64,000 nt of DNA. Origin: DATBFX01 sp036558305. GTDB lineage: Bacteria; Chloroflexota; Chloroflexia; Thermomicrobiales; UBA6265. Where the stretch lies: contig DATBFX010000227.1 of the NCBI GenBank assembly GCA_036558305.1, positions 1 to 64,000 of the forward strand. The letters run 5' to 3'. Shown here in pieces: positions 1 to 7,492 of this stretch. How positions within the stretch are numbered: position 1 is the first letter of the stretch; every line of letters begins with the position of its first letter. The notes beneath the pieces are model-generated. The model was given only the letters and a program-made list of their open reading frames with translations. It was not told the origin of the DNA and did not search any database. The position numbers were made by a program, and so were the translations under genes.

Positions 1-554
1 AGTCCGCAGAGGGCGATCGTGGCGCCGACGGCGAGCGCGGCGTTCGGTCCCACCAGTCCCTTCTCGCAGGCGGTGCCGAGGATGACCATCACCAGGAGCC
101 AGGTCAGGAGGATCTCCATCGCCAGTGCCGTGCCGATTCCATGTTCGGCCCGGTTGGACCCGACTTCGGCCTCGTTGCCGAACAGTGCGCGCAACAACCC
201 CGCCGCCAGAAGTGCCCCACTGAACTCGGCGAGCCAATACGCCGGTACCCGCCGCCACGGGAAAACGCCCCGCACCGCGAAGGCGAGCGTCACCGCCGGA
301 TTGAAATGGGCGCCGGAGACCTCGCCGACGGTGTAGATGAAGGCCATGACGACGAGACCGGGCGCCACCGCCCGCGCCGCCGCCGAGACCTCACCGTGAC
401 TGACGGCGTTGATCACCTCACCGCCCGCCGCCACCACCGTCAAGGCGAACGTGCCGAGGACTTCGGCAAAGAGCCGCCGGCCCGTCCCGACGGGATCGGT
501 GCGGGATCGTTCGTCCGAAGCGGGGTTTCGGGTGTCGTCCTTGGGCGTCTCCAT
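1..554 (-). CDS. Aquaporin/MIP family channel (partial, runs off the left edge)
   Basis: Membrane channel of the major intrinsic protein family, passing water or small neutral solutes. Read on the minus strand from ATG at 554, behind a GAGGAGG ribosome site 9 bases upstream. A polar N-terminus of about 26 residues is followed by hydrophobic helices; the first half-helix carries SGAHFNPAVT, the diagnostic NPA box, at about residues 83-92. The reading frame is still open at base 1, so the second NPA box and the C-terminus lie outside the window. It is divergent from the cupin gene. Substrate cannot be told because the selectivity-filter residues of the second half are missing. Confidence 0.9.
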   Translation of the reverse strand, partial: METPKDDTRNPASDERSRTDPVGTGRRLFAEVLGTFALTVVAAGGEVINAVSHGEVSAAARAVAPGLVVMAFIYTVGEVSGAHFNPAVTLAFAVRGVFPWRRVPAYWLAEFSGALLAAGLLRALFGNEAEVGSNRAEHGIGTALAMEILLTWLLVMVILGTACEKGLVGPNAALAVGATIALCG

Positions 555-764
555 CTGCTGCCACCTCCTCGGGTTCGACCGAGGCGGGAATTCGGGGCGC
601 TATCGGCCTTGACATCGCAAACGATGTGCCAACGGTTCCCTAACGACCGGCGATGCGCGCTGTGGGGAGATAGACCTTCCGATGGAAGGGGAGACGACCG
701 GCCAAAAGGCATGCCATACTCTCGAACACGACCGGACGTCGGCACTGATCGGCAGGACAACGCC

Positions 765-1124
765 ATGAAACGGATCACCCAGGATCTCGGCCAGGCCAAT
801 CCCGACCACTCGCCCATCTTCGTCGGGGATGTCCTCCGGCAAAACCTCGTCGCGGACGGCGACGCCGCGCTCCTCCGCGTCACCGCCGTCACCTTCCAAG
901 ACGGCGCCCGCAACAAACTCCACCACCACGCCGTCGATCAGGTACTCGTCGTCACCCACGGTCGCGGCATCGTCGCGACCGAAACCGAGGAACTCCACGT
1001 CGCGCCCGGCGACGTCATCCTGATACCCGCCGGCGAACGCCACTGGCACGGCGCCGAACCGGGACAGGACTTCACCCACCTGTCGATCCTGACGCCCGGC
1101 GCGGTCACGATCGACGAACCGTAG
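765..1124 (+). CDS. Small cupin-domain protein
   Basis: A 119-residue single-domain cupin. The first cupin motif is visible as a run of histidines (KLHHHAVDQVLVV, about residues 50-62) followed by GRGIVATETEE, and the second as PAGERHWHGAEPG (about 88-100), giving the usual three His and one Glu metal ligands. No signal peptide, so probably cytoplasmic. The ATG at 765 is chosen because the cupin fold starts there; the open frame extends upstream to 141 but that part overlaps the divergent aquaporin gene and looks non-coding. Cupins of this size range from dioxygenases to sugar-binding proteins; substrate unknown. Confidence 0.85.
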   Translation: MKRITQDLGQANPDHSPIFVGDVLRQNLVADGDAALLRVTAVTFQDGARNKLHHHAVDQVLVVTHGRGIVATETEELHVAPGDVILIPAGERHWHGAEPGQDFTHLSILTPGAVTIDEP

Positions 1125-1126
1125 GA

Positions 1127-1453
1127 AGCGACATCGGCCGCTACTTCGCGCCATTCGAGATGGGGTGCCGACCTTGGGCAGACCGTGACCGCCACGTCCG
1201 AATGTCACCGCTGCCCCACGCCGAGAACGTCGTCACGCCGCTCTTGCTCGTCCACCACGAGCAAGACCTGCGCTGACCGATCGCGCAGAGCGAGCAGTTC
1301 TACACGACCCTGAAATCGCTCGGTCGCGCGGTGGAATTCCTCCGGGTCGACGATGCCAGCCACGGTATCGTCCCACCGAGACGTGCCCACGCCGAGTTGA
1401 TCGACCTCGAAGCAGCGCACGAATGGTTTGGGCGGCATTTGGGGTTTGCGTAG
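1127..1453 (+). pseudogene. Remnant of S9 prolyl oligopeptidase-family peptidase (C-terminal end only)
   Basis: Translating from 1127 gives the C-terminal part of an S9 acylaminoacyl/dipeptidyl peptidase: SDIGRYFAPFE, then SPLPHAENVVTPLLLVH, EQDLR, stop, PIAQSEQFYTTLKSLGR, and DDASHG. The catalytic Asp (in EQD) and His (in SHG) are recognisable; the serine region and the propeller are absent. An in-frame TGA at 1274-1276 sits where the family has Cys in the motif DLRCPIEQ, so a TGC codon has probably become TGA. The remnant begins immediately after the cupin stop codon. Not expected to give a working enzyme. Confidence 0.8.
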
Positions 1454-1648
1454 GACCGACCAGCAAAAGGGATTACTTGAGCCGGCGGCCGACGACGAAG
1501 GCGGCGGTCCGGAAGTGTCAGAAGCCGACGACCACCGGCCGCCGTTCGGTGCAGCAGCGCGGCATGCTGTAGCCGTTCATCCACGCTGGCGTGGACCGGC
1601 GCGTTCATCGCCGTGCGGGGGAGCACGCCGCGCAGAGGCCCATCGCCG

Positions 1649-2116
1649 TCAATCTGCTTTTCGCTTGAGGGCTGTTCGCTTCGCTGAGGCTCGGTGCTTC
1701 GCCGGGAGAGCATGCTTCTTGGTGCGCCCTGTCGTCACTGGCGATCGGCGGTCGGGCCGGGACAACCGGGGAGGTGGGATTTTGAATCCCTTCTGCTCGA
1801 ACCAGAAAGTGTGACGTCGGTTCGCGATCTTGGCGATCCAGCCCTTCCCCTCGATGCGCCGTGCCCTCTCCCTCTGCCGAAACGCTTCAACGTCGAGCGC
1901 GCCACGACGGAGGTTGCACGCCGCGCAGGCGGGCACGAGCGGGCCGTCGCCCCCGCCTCTTGCGCGGGGCACAACGTGGTCCACGTGGTAATTCACGTCG
2001 GGATCGAGCCGGACACCGCACCACCAGCACCGTCCGTTCGTGAATCCCCAAACGCGAGCCCGTTCGCCGGTCAAATGCCGGCTGTGCGGACGCGGCTTCC
2101 ATGGCAGCCGGATCAT
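1649..2116 (-). CDS. HNH endonuclease-domain protein
   Basis: A 155-residue protein with a zinc-type HNH fold: CWWC (about residues 31-34), then HVDHVVPRARGG and CAACNLRRG, which supply the H-N-H metal and catalytic residues and the second pair of zinc cysteines. HNH proteins of this type cut or nick double-stranded DNA; specificity is unknown. ATG at 2116 is preferred over the TTG two codons upstream because AAGGGA lies 7 bases before it. The last 55 or so residues are basic and low in complexity and do not look like part of the nuclease fold, so the natural stop may have been lost. Confidence 0.75.
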   Translation of the reverse strand: MIRLPWKPRPHSRHLTGERARVWGFTNGRCWWCGVRLDPDVNYHVDHVVPRARGGGDGPLVPACAACNLRRGALDVEAFRQRERARRIEGKGWIAKIANRRHTFWFEQKGFKIPPPRLSRPDRRSPVTTGRTKKHALPAKHRASAKRTALKRKAD

Positions 2117-2174
2117 CCCCAATCCCTTCGGATGGCCTCCGCGGGCGCAACGACCTGGCGCTCGGCGGTCGACT

Positions 2175-2231
2175 ATCGGCGAGAAGGAACGGGGGAGCGG
2201 GTTCGCCGCTCCCCCGTTCCTTCTCGCCGAT
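2175..2231 (-). terminator. Strong hairpin, 26-bp perfect stem
   Basis: Bases 2175-2200 and 2206-2231 are perfect reverse complements with a five-base loop (GTTCG). It lies 13 bases past the stop of the minus-strand gene at 2244 and is best read as its terminator. No long T tract follows, so it may also block readthrough as a cruciform or an RNA-stabilising stem. Confidence 0.75.
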
Positions 2232-2243
2232 GCTCCGGGCGAT

Positions 2244-2786
2244 CTATTCCGCGAACTGGGTAAGCTCGTTGGGCATCGAGCGCGCTTGTTTGGAAATGTC
2301 GTCGAGGACGTCTTCGCGGGTCTCCTCGATGCGGCGTACCGCCATCAAGTATTGGCGTTCGAGCACCTCGCCCGCGATCGTATTCTCGTCGGTTTGATCG
2401 ACCACGCTCTGCATTTCGTTTAGCTTGCGAGCCAGTCCCTCGAGGCTGTCGGCCTCGACGCTGGTTTGCACCTCCATGACCCATTTGCCGCGGGTGATGG
2501 CGGCGTGAAGCTTCAGGGCCGCCGCTTTGATCTGTTGTCTGATGACGGTGAGGCCCTGCGCCAAGCCCGCAGGTCCGTGGAGTCGGTCCCACAGCCCCCG
2601 CCGCGGGCTCGGCCAATCGGGAGCGTCGACGAGGATGTCCGGGAGATCGGGAGTACGTCCTTTGTCCGTCTGCCGCAAGTCCTGGTAGGCGTGTTTGAGC
2701 CGGACCCGCCGCTCTTCTTGGGCGACGGGCTGGATGTCGACCACCTGGCCAGGACGTGTGGGCTGGTAATCCGGTTGGGCGCTCAT
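2244..2786 (-). CDS. Hypothetical protein, 180 aa, helical
   Basis: I do not recognise the family. The start ATG at 2786 has AAGGAG 9 bases upstream, so the gene looks genuine. The protein is hydrophilic, with no signal peptide or membrane segment. After a Pro-rich N-terminus, residues from about 85 on are rich in Glu, Arg, Leu and Ala in helical patterns (GLARKLNEMQSVVDQ, MAVRRIEETREDVLDD), suggesting a helical bundle or short coiled coil. It is divergent from the HTH regulator at 3141 and shares its intergenic region, so it is a possible target of that regulator. Confidence 0.6.
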   Translation of the reverse strand: MSAQPDYQPTRPGQVVDIQPVAQEERRVRLKHAYQDLRQTDKGRTPDLPDILVDAPDWPSPRRGLWDRLHGPAGLAQGLTVIRQQIKAAALKLHAAITRGKWVMEVQTSVEADSLEGLARKLNEMQSVVDQTDENTIAGEVLERQYLMAVRRIEETREDVLDDISKQARSMPNELTQFAE

Positions 2787-3032
2787 CGCATCATTCTCCT
2801 TGTTCTTTGCGTGGTCGGATCGTGCTAACCGCCGGCCGGAATGACCGCCAGCGGGGTCTCTCGCCTGTTGTCAAGGTACTCGGGGTCTAGAACGGCACGA
2901 CGGACGACACGACAACGAACCGCCGGTCAACAGGATCGCCACCTCCTTCCAAGTGGTCGAGCGGGCTACCACGGGGTCACCGCACCGGGCACGTCGCCGT
3001 GTCTGGATCGGTTATCTATATACACATCATAG

Positions 3033-3047
3033 GTTATTTTCAATAAC
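3033..3047. promoter_or_regulatory. Palindromic operator candidate upstream of the HTH gene
   Basis: GTTATT-TTC-AATAAC is a perfect 6+6 inverted repeat with a 3-base centre. It abuts the putative -35 box at 3048, so a bound protein would occlude RNA polymerase. The adjacent gene encodes an HTH protein, making autoregulation the simplest reading. Confidence 0.45.
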
Positions 3048-3075
3048 TTGTCAACGTCCCTGATGCTGGTATCAT
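3048..3075 (+). promoter_or_regulatory. Sigma-70-type promoter for the HTH gene
   Basis: TTGTCA at 3048-3053 and TATCAT at 3070-3075 each match consensus at five of six bases and are separated by 16 bases. Transcription would begin near 3082, about 60 bases before the ATG at 3141. Confidence 0.5.
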
Positions 3076-3140
3076 GATCACTGACAACCGCGAAGGTCCG
3101 CGTGACAGGGGATGTCGGACTCAGCAGGGGGAAGAGAGTG

Positions 3141-3665
3141 ATGGCTTCGCCAAGACCTATTGAGGAAGGGAGCGCTCCTGTGGAGCAGAGTACGGAGAGG
3201 CAACCGGCCAAAAGTGACGGAGCGGCGGCAGGATTGCCACCGATCGCCGCTTTGCTCAAGCAAAGCCGGGAGCAAGCCGGGCTGTCCCATCGTGACCTCG
3301 CCGTGCTGCTGAGCGGAACGGGCCCCTACGTCGATCCCAACTACCTCGTGCAGACCGAGGCCGGCCGCATTCGGGTCCCGTGGCAGCACCTGGCTCAAAT
3401 TGCGGCTTTTCTCCACACCAGCGAGTGCTCGCTCTTGCGCCTGGCTGGCGTCATCACCGATCCTGAGGGCGAAGCACCGGCGACTGCCAATCCGTTCGAG
3501 CAAGGCACCTGCCGCCACCGCGTCGTGGAGGCGTTGCACGATCTGATGGACGAGGAGGTTCGGAACGTAGAACTGTATATTCAGTTCCTCAAGTCGCAGC
3601 GCCCGCAAGGCACTGCGATCCGTCGACTCCGGGGGAACCCGAAACCGTCCCGACGGGCGAACTAG
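3141..3665 (+). CDS. XRE-like helix-turn-helix protein
   Basis: A 174-residue protein with an HTH_3-like region at about residues 35-100: LLKQSREQAGLSHRDLAVLL, then a loop, YLVQTEAGRIRVPWQHLAQI and LLRLAG. This order (helix, QAGLS turn, recognition helix, ExGR) is that of XRE repressors, although the middle is longer than usual. The C-terminal part (EALHDLMDEEVRNVELYIQFL) is probably a dimerisation helix. ATG at 3141 is chosen over the upstream GTG at 3102 because a purine-rich GGGGGAAGAG precedes it. It probably regulates itself and the divergent 2244-2786 gene through the palindrome at 3033. Confidence 0.65.
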   Translation: MASPRPIEEGSAPVEQSTERQPAKSDGAAAGLPPIAALLKQSREQAGLSHRDLAVLLSGTGPYVDPNYLVQTEAGRIRVPWQHLAQIAAFLHTSECSLLRLAGVITDPEGEAPATANPFEQGTCRHRVVEALHDLMDEEVRNVELYIQFLKSQRPQGTAIRRLRGNPKPSRRAN

Positions 3666-3802
3666 CCGGTCAGTCGATCCCGCCGTGGCGGGGTGGCGCT
3701 GGCCATCCCGCCGCTTTTCCCAGTCTGAACGGCGCTCTTGCCGCGGTCGGCACGGCCTGCTCGCGAGGAAAGGCGCTGGTCTTGGTGGGAGAGGGCGGCA
3801 CA

Positions 3803-4366
3803 ATGATCGACGACAGTATCGTTTCCGAACGGATCTGGCGAGATCCGGATGACATCCTCTTGCTCGTGGAGTTTTGGCTGGACATTCATAGTTTGATGCC
3901 GACCGTCCGTGAGAGCGGCCGCGTCGTCGTCCGGCTGACCGTCTTCGCAGAGGACGACGACTACGTCTGGGAGGCAACGGTGCAGCGCGTCGACTCGACC
4001 GGTCTGGCCGCGCCCGTGACGATCTCCGGCCGGACCGTCGAGACCGTGCGCGACGGGCTTGCCCCCCTCTATGCGACGGCCCTCGGCGGTCGCGCCCCTG
4101 CCCCGGACGACGGTAGGGAGTGGGATGTTGTCGTCTACTTCACGGCGACCCTTCACCTGCCGGCCGAAGAGTACCAGCAGGTGAGCGGCAAGAAGTCCGT
4201 GACGATCTGCAAGGACGGCAACCTGGAGATGCGCATGTGGCGGCACGACCCGTTGGGCGATATGCCGTTCCTGCTCGTCCGTGACGGGGGAGCACCCGCC
4301 GAGGAAGTGCTCTTCGAATTCCTGAAGATGCTGTTCTGGCGGAAGTCGGTCGCAACGGCCGCGTAG
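3803..4366 (+). CDS. Hypothetical protein, 187 aa
   Basis: Not recognised. The ATG at 3803 has GGAGAGG 8 bases upstream and is preferred to the TTG at 3782. The protein is acidic and soluble, without signal peptide. It reads as two similar halves of mixed beta structure: RVVVRLTVFAEDDDYVWEA and later EWDVVVYFTATLHLPAEEYQ both describe strands carrying an amphipathic pattern. It follows the HTH gene by 137 bases on the same strand and could be cotranscribed with it. Confidence 0.55.
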   Translation: MIDDSIVSERIWRDPDDILLLVEFWLDIHSLMPTVRESGRVVVRLTVFAEDDDYVWEATVQRVDSTGLAAPVTISGRTVETVRDGLAPLYATALGGRAPAPDDGREWDVVVYFTATLHLPAEEYQQVSGKKSVTICKDGNLEMRMWRHDPLGDMPFLLVRDGGAPAEEVLFEFLKMLFWRKSVATAA

Positions 4367-4393
4367 CCGCCCGTTTATGGGGCGAGGGCCGTG

Positions 4394-5652
4394 TTAGCGA
4401 ACCGCAAACCGCCCCAGCGACATTGCCGCCGCATTCGCCGCCGCAATCCCGCTCAAATGCGCGCCGTGGCAGGTGGAGAAGAAGTCGGGTGAAGTCGCCT
4501 CGCCGGCAAAAAAGAGGCGGTTCTCCAGCGGCGTCCCGAGGTCGGACCGCCGGTGGGCCGGCCCCGGTTTGGCCGCGGCGTAGGCGCCGAGGACGAACGG
4601 GTCCGTGCCCCAGCGGGAGCACGCGGAAACCGTGACGTGCCTGGCGACGGTATTCCCGAGGGCACCGGTCAGGGCATCGAGTGCCGCCGCGATCATCTCC
4701 GCTTCGCCGGCCTCCTCGAGTTCGCGGCAGAGCGGGCCGGCCAGGTACCCGTTCGTCACGTCGCAACCGAACGGCCGAAGTTGAAAACCGATCAGCCGCG
4801 GTCGCCGATGGGTACGACGACGTTCGTGTGCCCGTCGACGCCGAGATGCCGCCCGGCGATCCCGAACGCCACCTTGTTCGCGCGGCCGAGCGGTACGGCC
4901 GCCGCCGCGTCCAGTTTCCAAGCAGGCAGTGCCGGCTCGAAACCGATCAACCCCGCGGACAGGACGTTCGTCGAGACCGTCACGATCACCGCACCGGTTT
5001 CGACGGTCCCGTCCGCGGTCACCACCTTGACGCGCGGACCGCTCCAATCGATCCGCCAGACCGGTGTCGAGAGTTCGACCGGGATACCCTCGGCATGGCG
5101 AGCGACGAGGGCGCCGTAGCCGTCCTGCACCGGGCAGTCCTCGTTCGTGTCGCGATAGCGGACCGCGTCGAGGGTCGACGCTTCGTCCGGCGGGACGCCC
5201 CACTCGGCATGGATCGACGTCTCGAAGAGCGGGTAGAGCGGGTCGGCGGCATCGACGACGGAGGCGACCGGCACGTCACGTCCGGCGTTGCCCGCCGCCA
5301 AAACGTCGGCGTAGAAAGATTCGAGGATCTCGTCGCGGGATCGCTCTTCGGCATCGATCGCCCAGCGATCCCCTTCTCTCGGTCGCCACGGCGTTCGCGC
5401 CCGCTGGTACCGGAATCCGTAGCGGTCGGCCAATTCGCGCATCGGGTTGATGCTCGCGGAGTGCAGCCGATGGCAACCGCGATCCCAGGGCACGCCGAAG
5501 GTCTGGTGATCGGTGTGGGCGCGCCCGCCGATCCGGTCCATCGCCTCGAACACCACGACGTCGAGCCCCAGGTCCCGCGCCGTCGCGGCCGCCGCCAACC
5601 CGGCCGCCCCCGCGCCCACGACGACGAGATCGACCGACGCTGACCTGCCCAC
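4394..5652 (-). pseudogene. Flavin-containing amine oxidase, disrupted by a one-base frameshift
   Basis: FAD-dependent amine oxidase (MAO/polyamine oxidase type). Frame 1, from GTG 5652 behind AAGGAG, carries the dinucleotide-binding motif GAGAAGLAAAATA with the GGRAHT follow-on and runs to a TGA near 4792. The C-terminal part continues in another frame from about 4800 to 4394, with LIGFQLRPFG, then LFFAGEATSP and GAHLSGIAAA, the FAD-binding C-terminus. The total of 1259 bases is one short of a multiple of three, and restoring one base near 4800 gives a normal protein of about 420 residues. Either a recent mutation or a sequencing error in a G/C run. Confidence 0.8.
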
Positions 5653-5799
5653 TTACACTCCTTGTCTTCGCCACGGCCGTCTTTGCATGTCCGGCGATGC
5701 ACAGATCGAACCGGATGATCGACCCGGACATGGATTTCAGGCCACGAATTGCCGCTGCTACAATGCATCCCAAGGTATGACAAGGAGACCGACACGGCA

Positions 5800-6381
5800 G
5801 TGGTGGCCCTTCCCGCACTCGATCGCCCATTGACCTACGACGACCTCGCCGCGATGCCGGACGACGGCAAGCGTTACGAGCTCATCAACGGGGAGTTGAT
5901 CGAGTTGACCGGACCGACTCCGAAGCACCAGCGTTCGACCCTGCGTCTCTCGACAAACCTCAACCAATTCGTCACCACGCGCGAGCTCGGAGAGGTCTTT
6001 TTTGCTCCGCTCGACGTCTACCTCTCGCCGCACAACACGGTCCAACCCGACATCATCTACGTGAGCCGTGCTCGCGCAAGCATCATCCGTGCACAAAAGA
6101 TCGAAGGCATTCCCGATTTGTTGATGGAGGTGGTTTCGCCGTCGAATCGGAGACACGACATCGTCGTCAAAGCGGCCCTCTACGCGACGTTCGGCGTGCC
6201 CGAATACTGGTTAGTCGATCCCGAACAAGACTCGATTCGGGTCCAAACGTGGCGCGACGGCGTCTATGTTCCCGTCACGTCCACCGACGGCATCGCTCGC
6301 TCCCTGGTATTGCCGGGGTTCGGGGTCGACCCGGTCGAACTTTTTGCCGAGCCGGCCTGGATGCAACTGGCCGAACGGTAA
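5800..6381 (+). CDS. Uma2 family restriction-endonuclease-fold protein
   Basis: A 193-residue protein of the Uma2 (DUF820) family, PD-(D/E)xK nuclease fold, very common in Chloroflexota and cyanobacteria; biological role unsettled. Visible motifs: YDDLAAMPDDGKRYELINGE at the start, VQPDIIYVS (catalytic Asp), LLMEVVSPSN (catalytic Glu), then the Lys-containing helix and GVPEYWLVDPEQ. The length equals the family norm. GTG at 5800 is preferred, with AAGGAG 12 bases upstream; the frame before it is not conserved in character. A -10-like TACAAT is at 5759-5764. The stop abuts the end of the convergent gene at 6382. Confidence 0.85.
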   Translation: MVALPALDRPLTYDDLAAMPDDGKRYELINGELIELTGPTPKHQRSTLRLSTNLNQFVTTRELGEVFFAPLDVYLSPHNTVQPDIIYVSRARASIIRAQKIEGIPDLLMEVVSPSNRRHDIVVKAALYATFGVPEYWLVDPEQDSIRVQTWRDGVYVPVTSTDGIARSLVLPGFGVDPVELFAEPAWMQLAER

Positions 6382-6657
6382 TCAATCGGCCGCACCCGCG
6401 GTCTCGACCCGGCGCTTGGTGCGCTTGCTGACGGCGCGCTCGACGGTGCCGACGATCCGCTCGAACCCGATGTCGAGGTGGTGGGCGAGGGCAAAGGAGA
6501 CGGCCCGACCCGGTCCGGGGACGGCGGTGCTTTCGGTCTCGACCCAGAGTTCCGGCACTTCGGAGGCGTGGATGAAGATGCGCTCGGCCGGCAGGTCGCT
6601 CGCCTGGGGCGATTCTTGCAGCAAACGCGCCGCCTGGAGATAGACCCGAACCGTCAT
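6382..6657 (-). CDS. Hypothetical protein, 91 aa
   Basis: Not recognised. ATG at 6657 follows GGGGGAG by 9 bases. The short soluble protein has alternating strand and helix character (MTVRVYLQAARLL, ELWVETES) and ends in a basic tail (SKRTKRRVE). It is convergent with the Uma2 gene, the two stop codons being adjacent, and lies 75 bases past the HAD gene, so it could be the last gene of the catabolic operon. Confidence 0.5.
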   Translation of the reverse strand: MTVRVYLQAARLLQESPQASDLPAERIFIHASEVPELWVETESTAVPGPGRAVSFALAHHLDIGFERIVGTVERAVSKRTKRRVETAGAAD

Positions 6658-6732
6658 CCCGTCCCGCTCCCCCGCTGATCGTCCGAGGATGGCACCCGTG
6701 GCGTGGCCGCCGCCACTATCCTAACGGAAGCG

Positions 6733-7440
6733 TTACGTTCCTGCCCAATCCTCACCGCGGTCGTCGTCGACACCTTGCTCCCGCAACCAGGCGATCCCCG
6801 CCGTCAAATCCGGCAGCGTCGCCTCGGGCACGACCGGGAACGGCATCTCCCGGCTCTTGGCGTTCGGCACGGCGACGGCGCGCGTCCCGGCAGCGACCGC
6901 CGCGGCCACGCCGAGCGGCGCGTCCTCGAAGACGACGCAGGCGGCGGGTTCGACGCCGACCCGGCCGGCGGCGAGGAGGAAGAGGTCGGGCGCCGGTTTG
7001 CCGCGCGCGACGTCGTCGCCGGTCGCCTCGGCGTCGAACAGGCCCGCCAAACCGGTTTCGCCGAGCGAGAGATCGGCGTGCGTCCGGTGCCCGGAGGTCG
7101 CCAGCGCCAACCGCAAACCGGCCGCGCGGCCGAAGGCGATGATCTCCGCCGCCCCCGGCATCGGTCGCACGTTGCCGCGTAGGGCAGCCAGCCGCAGCTC
7201 GCCGTAGACCGCGATCAACTCGTCGATCGGCAAGGACAGTTCGTACGCCTCGCGCACGATCGCCAGCGCTTCCGGCAACCGCCGCCCGAGCAGTTGTGCC
7301 GCCACCTCCGCCCGCGGTTCGTGCCCGTAGCGCCGGAGAAAATCCGACATCGCCGCCTCGGACAGCGGCTCGCTGTCGACCAGCAACCCGTCCATGTCGA
7401 AGATCAGCGCCCGGATCGGCGGATTCGCCTTGTCGTTCAG
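6733..7440 (-). CDS. HAD-superfamily phosphatase (beta-phosphoglucomutase/GPH-like)
   Basis: HAD subfamily IA hydrolase, 235 residues. Motif I is ALIFDMDGLLVDSEP, motif II LALATSGHR, motif III GKPAPDLF and motif IV VFEDAPLGVAAA. The ATG at 7395 is the Met inside DMDG and cannot be the start, because it would remove the nucleophile Asp. In-frame upstream there is no ATG, GTG or TTG nearby; CTG at 7438-7440 has GGAG 6 bases before it and gives the expected N-terminus, so I use CTG. Last member of the sugar operon, 52 bases after the phosphotriesterase-like gene; it probably dephosphorylates or isomerises a sugar phosphate. Confidence 0.85.
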   Translation of the reverse strand: MNDKANPPIRALIFDMDGLLVDSEPLSEAAMSDFLRRYGHEPRAEVAAQLLGRRLPEALAIVREAYELSLPIDELIAVYGELRLAALRGNVRPMPGAAEIIAFGRAAGLRLALATSGHRTHADLSLGETGLAGLFDAEATGDDVARGKPAPDLFLLAAGRVGVEPAACVVFEDAPLGVAAAVAAGTRAVAVPNAKSREMPFPVVPEATLPDLTAGIAWLREQGVDDDRGEDWAGT

Positions 7441-7492
7441 TGTTTTCTCCGTTCTCGCGAATCTCTCTCCGCCTCCGGAATCGTTTGCCTCG

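Larger units (their letters stand above)
2787..3140. other. 354-base divergent intergenic region, locally AT-rich
   Basis: No gene seen. Bases 3010-3080 are clearly more AT-rich than the surroundings and hold the palindrome and promoter listed separately. The repeat GTTAT occurs at 3011 and again at 3033, 22 bases apart, roughly two helix turns, which fits cooperative binding of a regulator. Confidence 0.5.

Noticed and set aside
1274..1276. TGA in a Cys position could be a selenocysteine codon
   Set aside because: The S9 Cys is not redox-active, the upstream gene is missing and no SECIS-like stem is evident; nonsense mutation is simpler.
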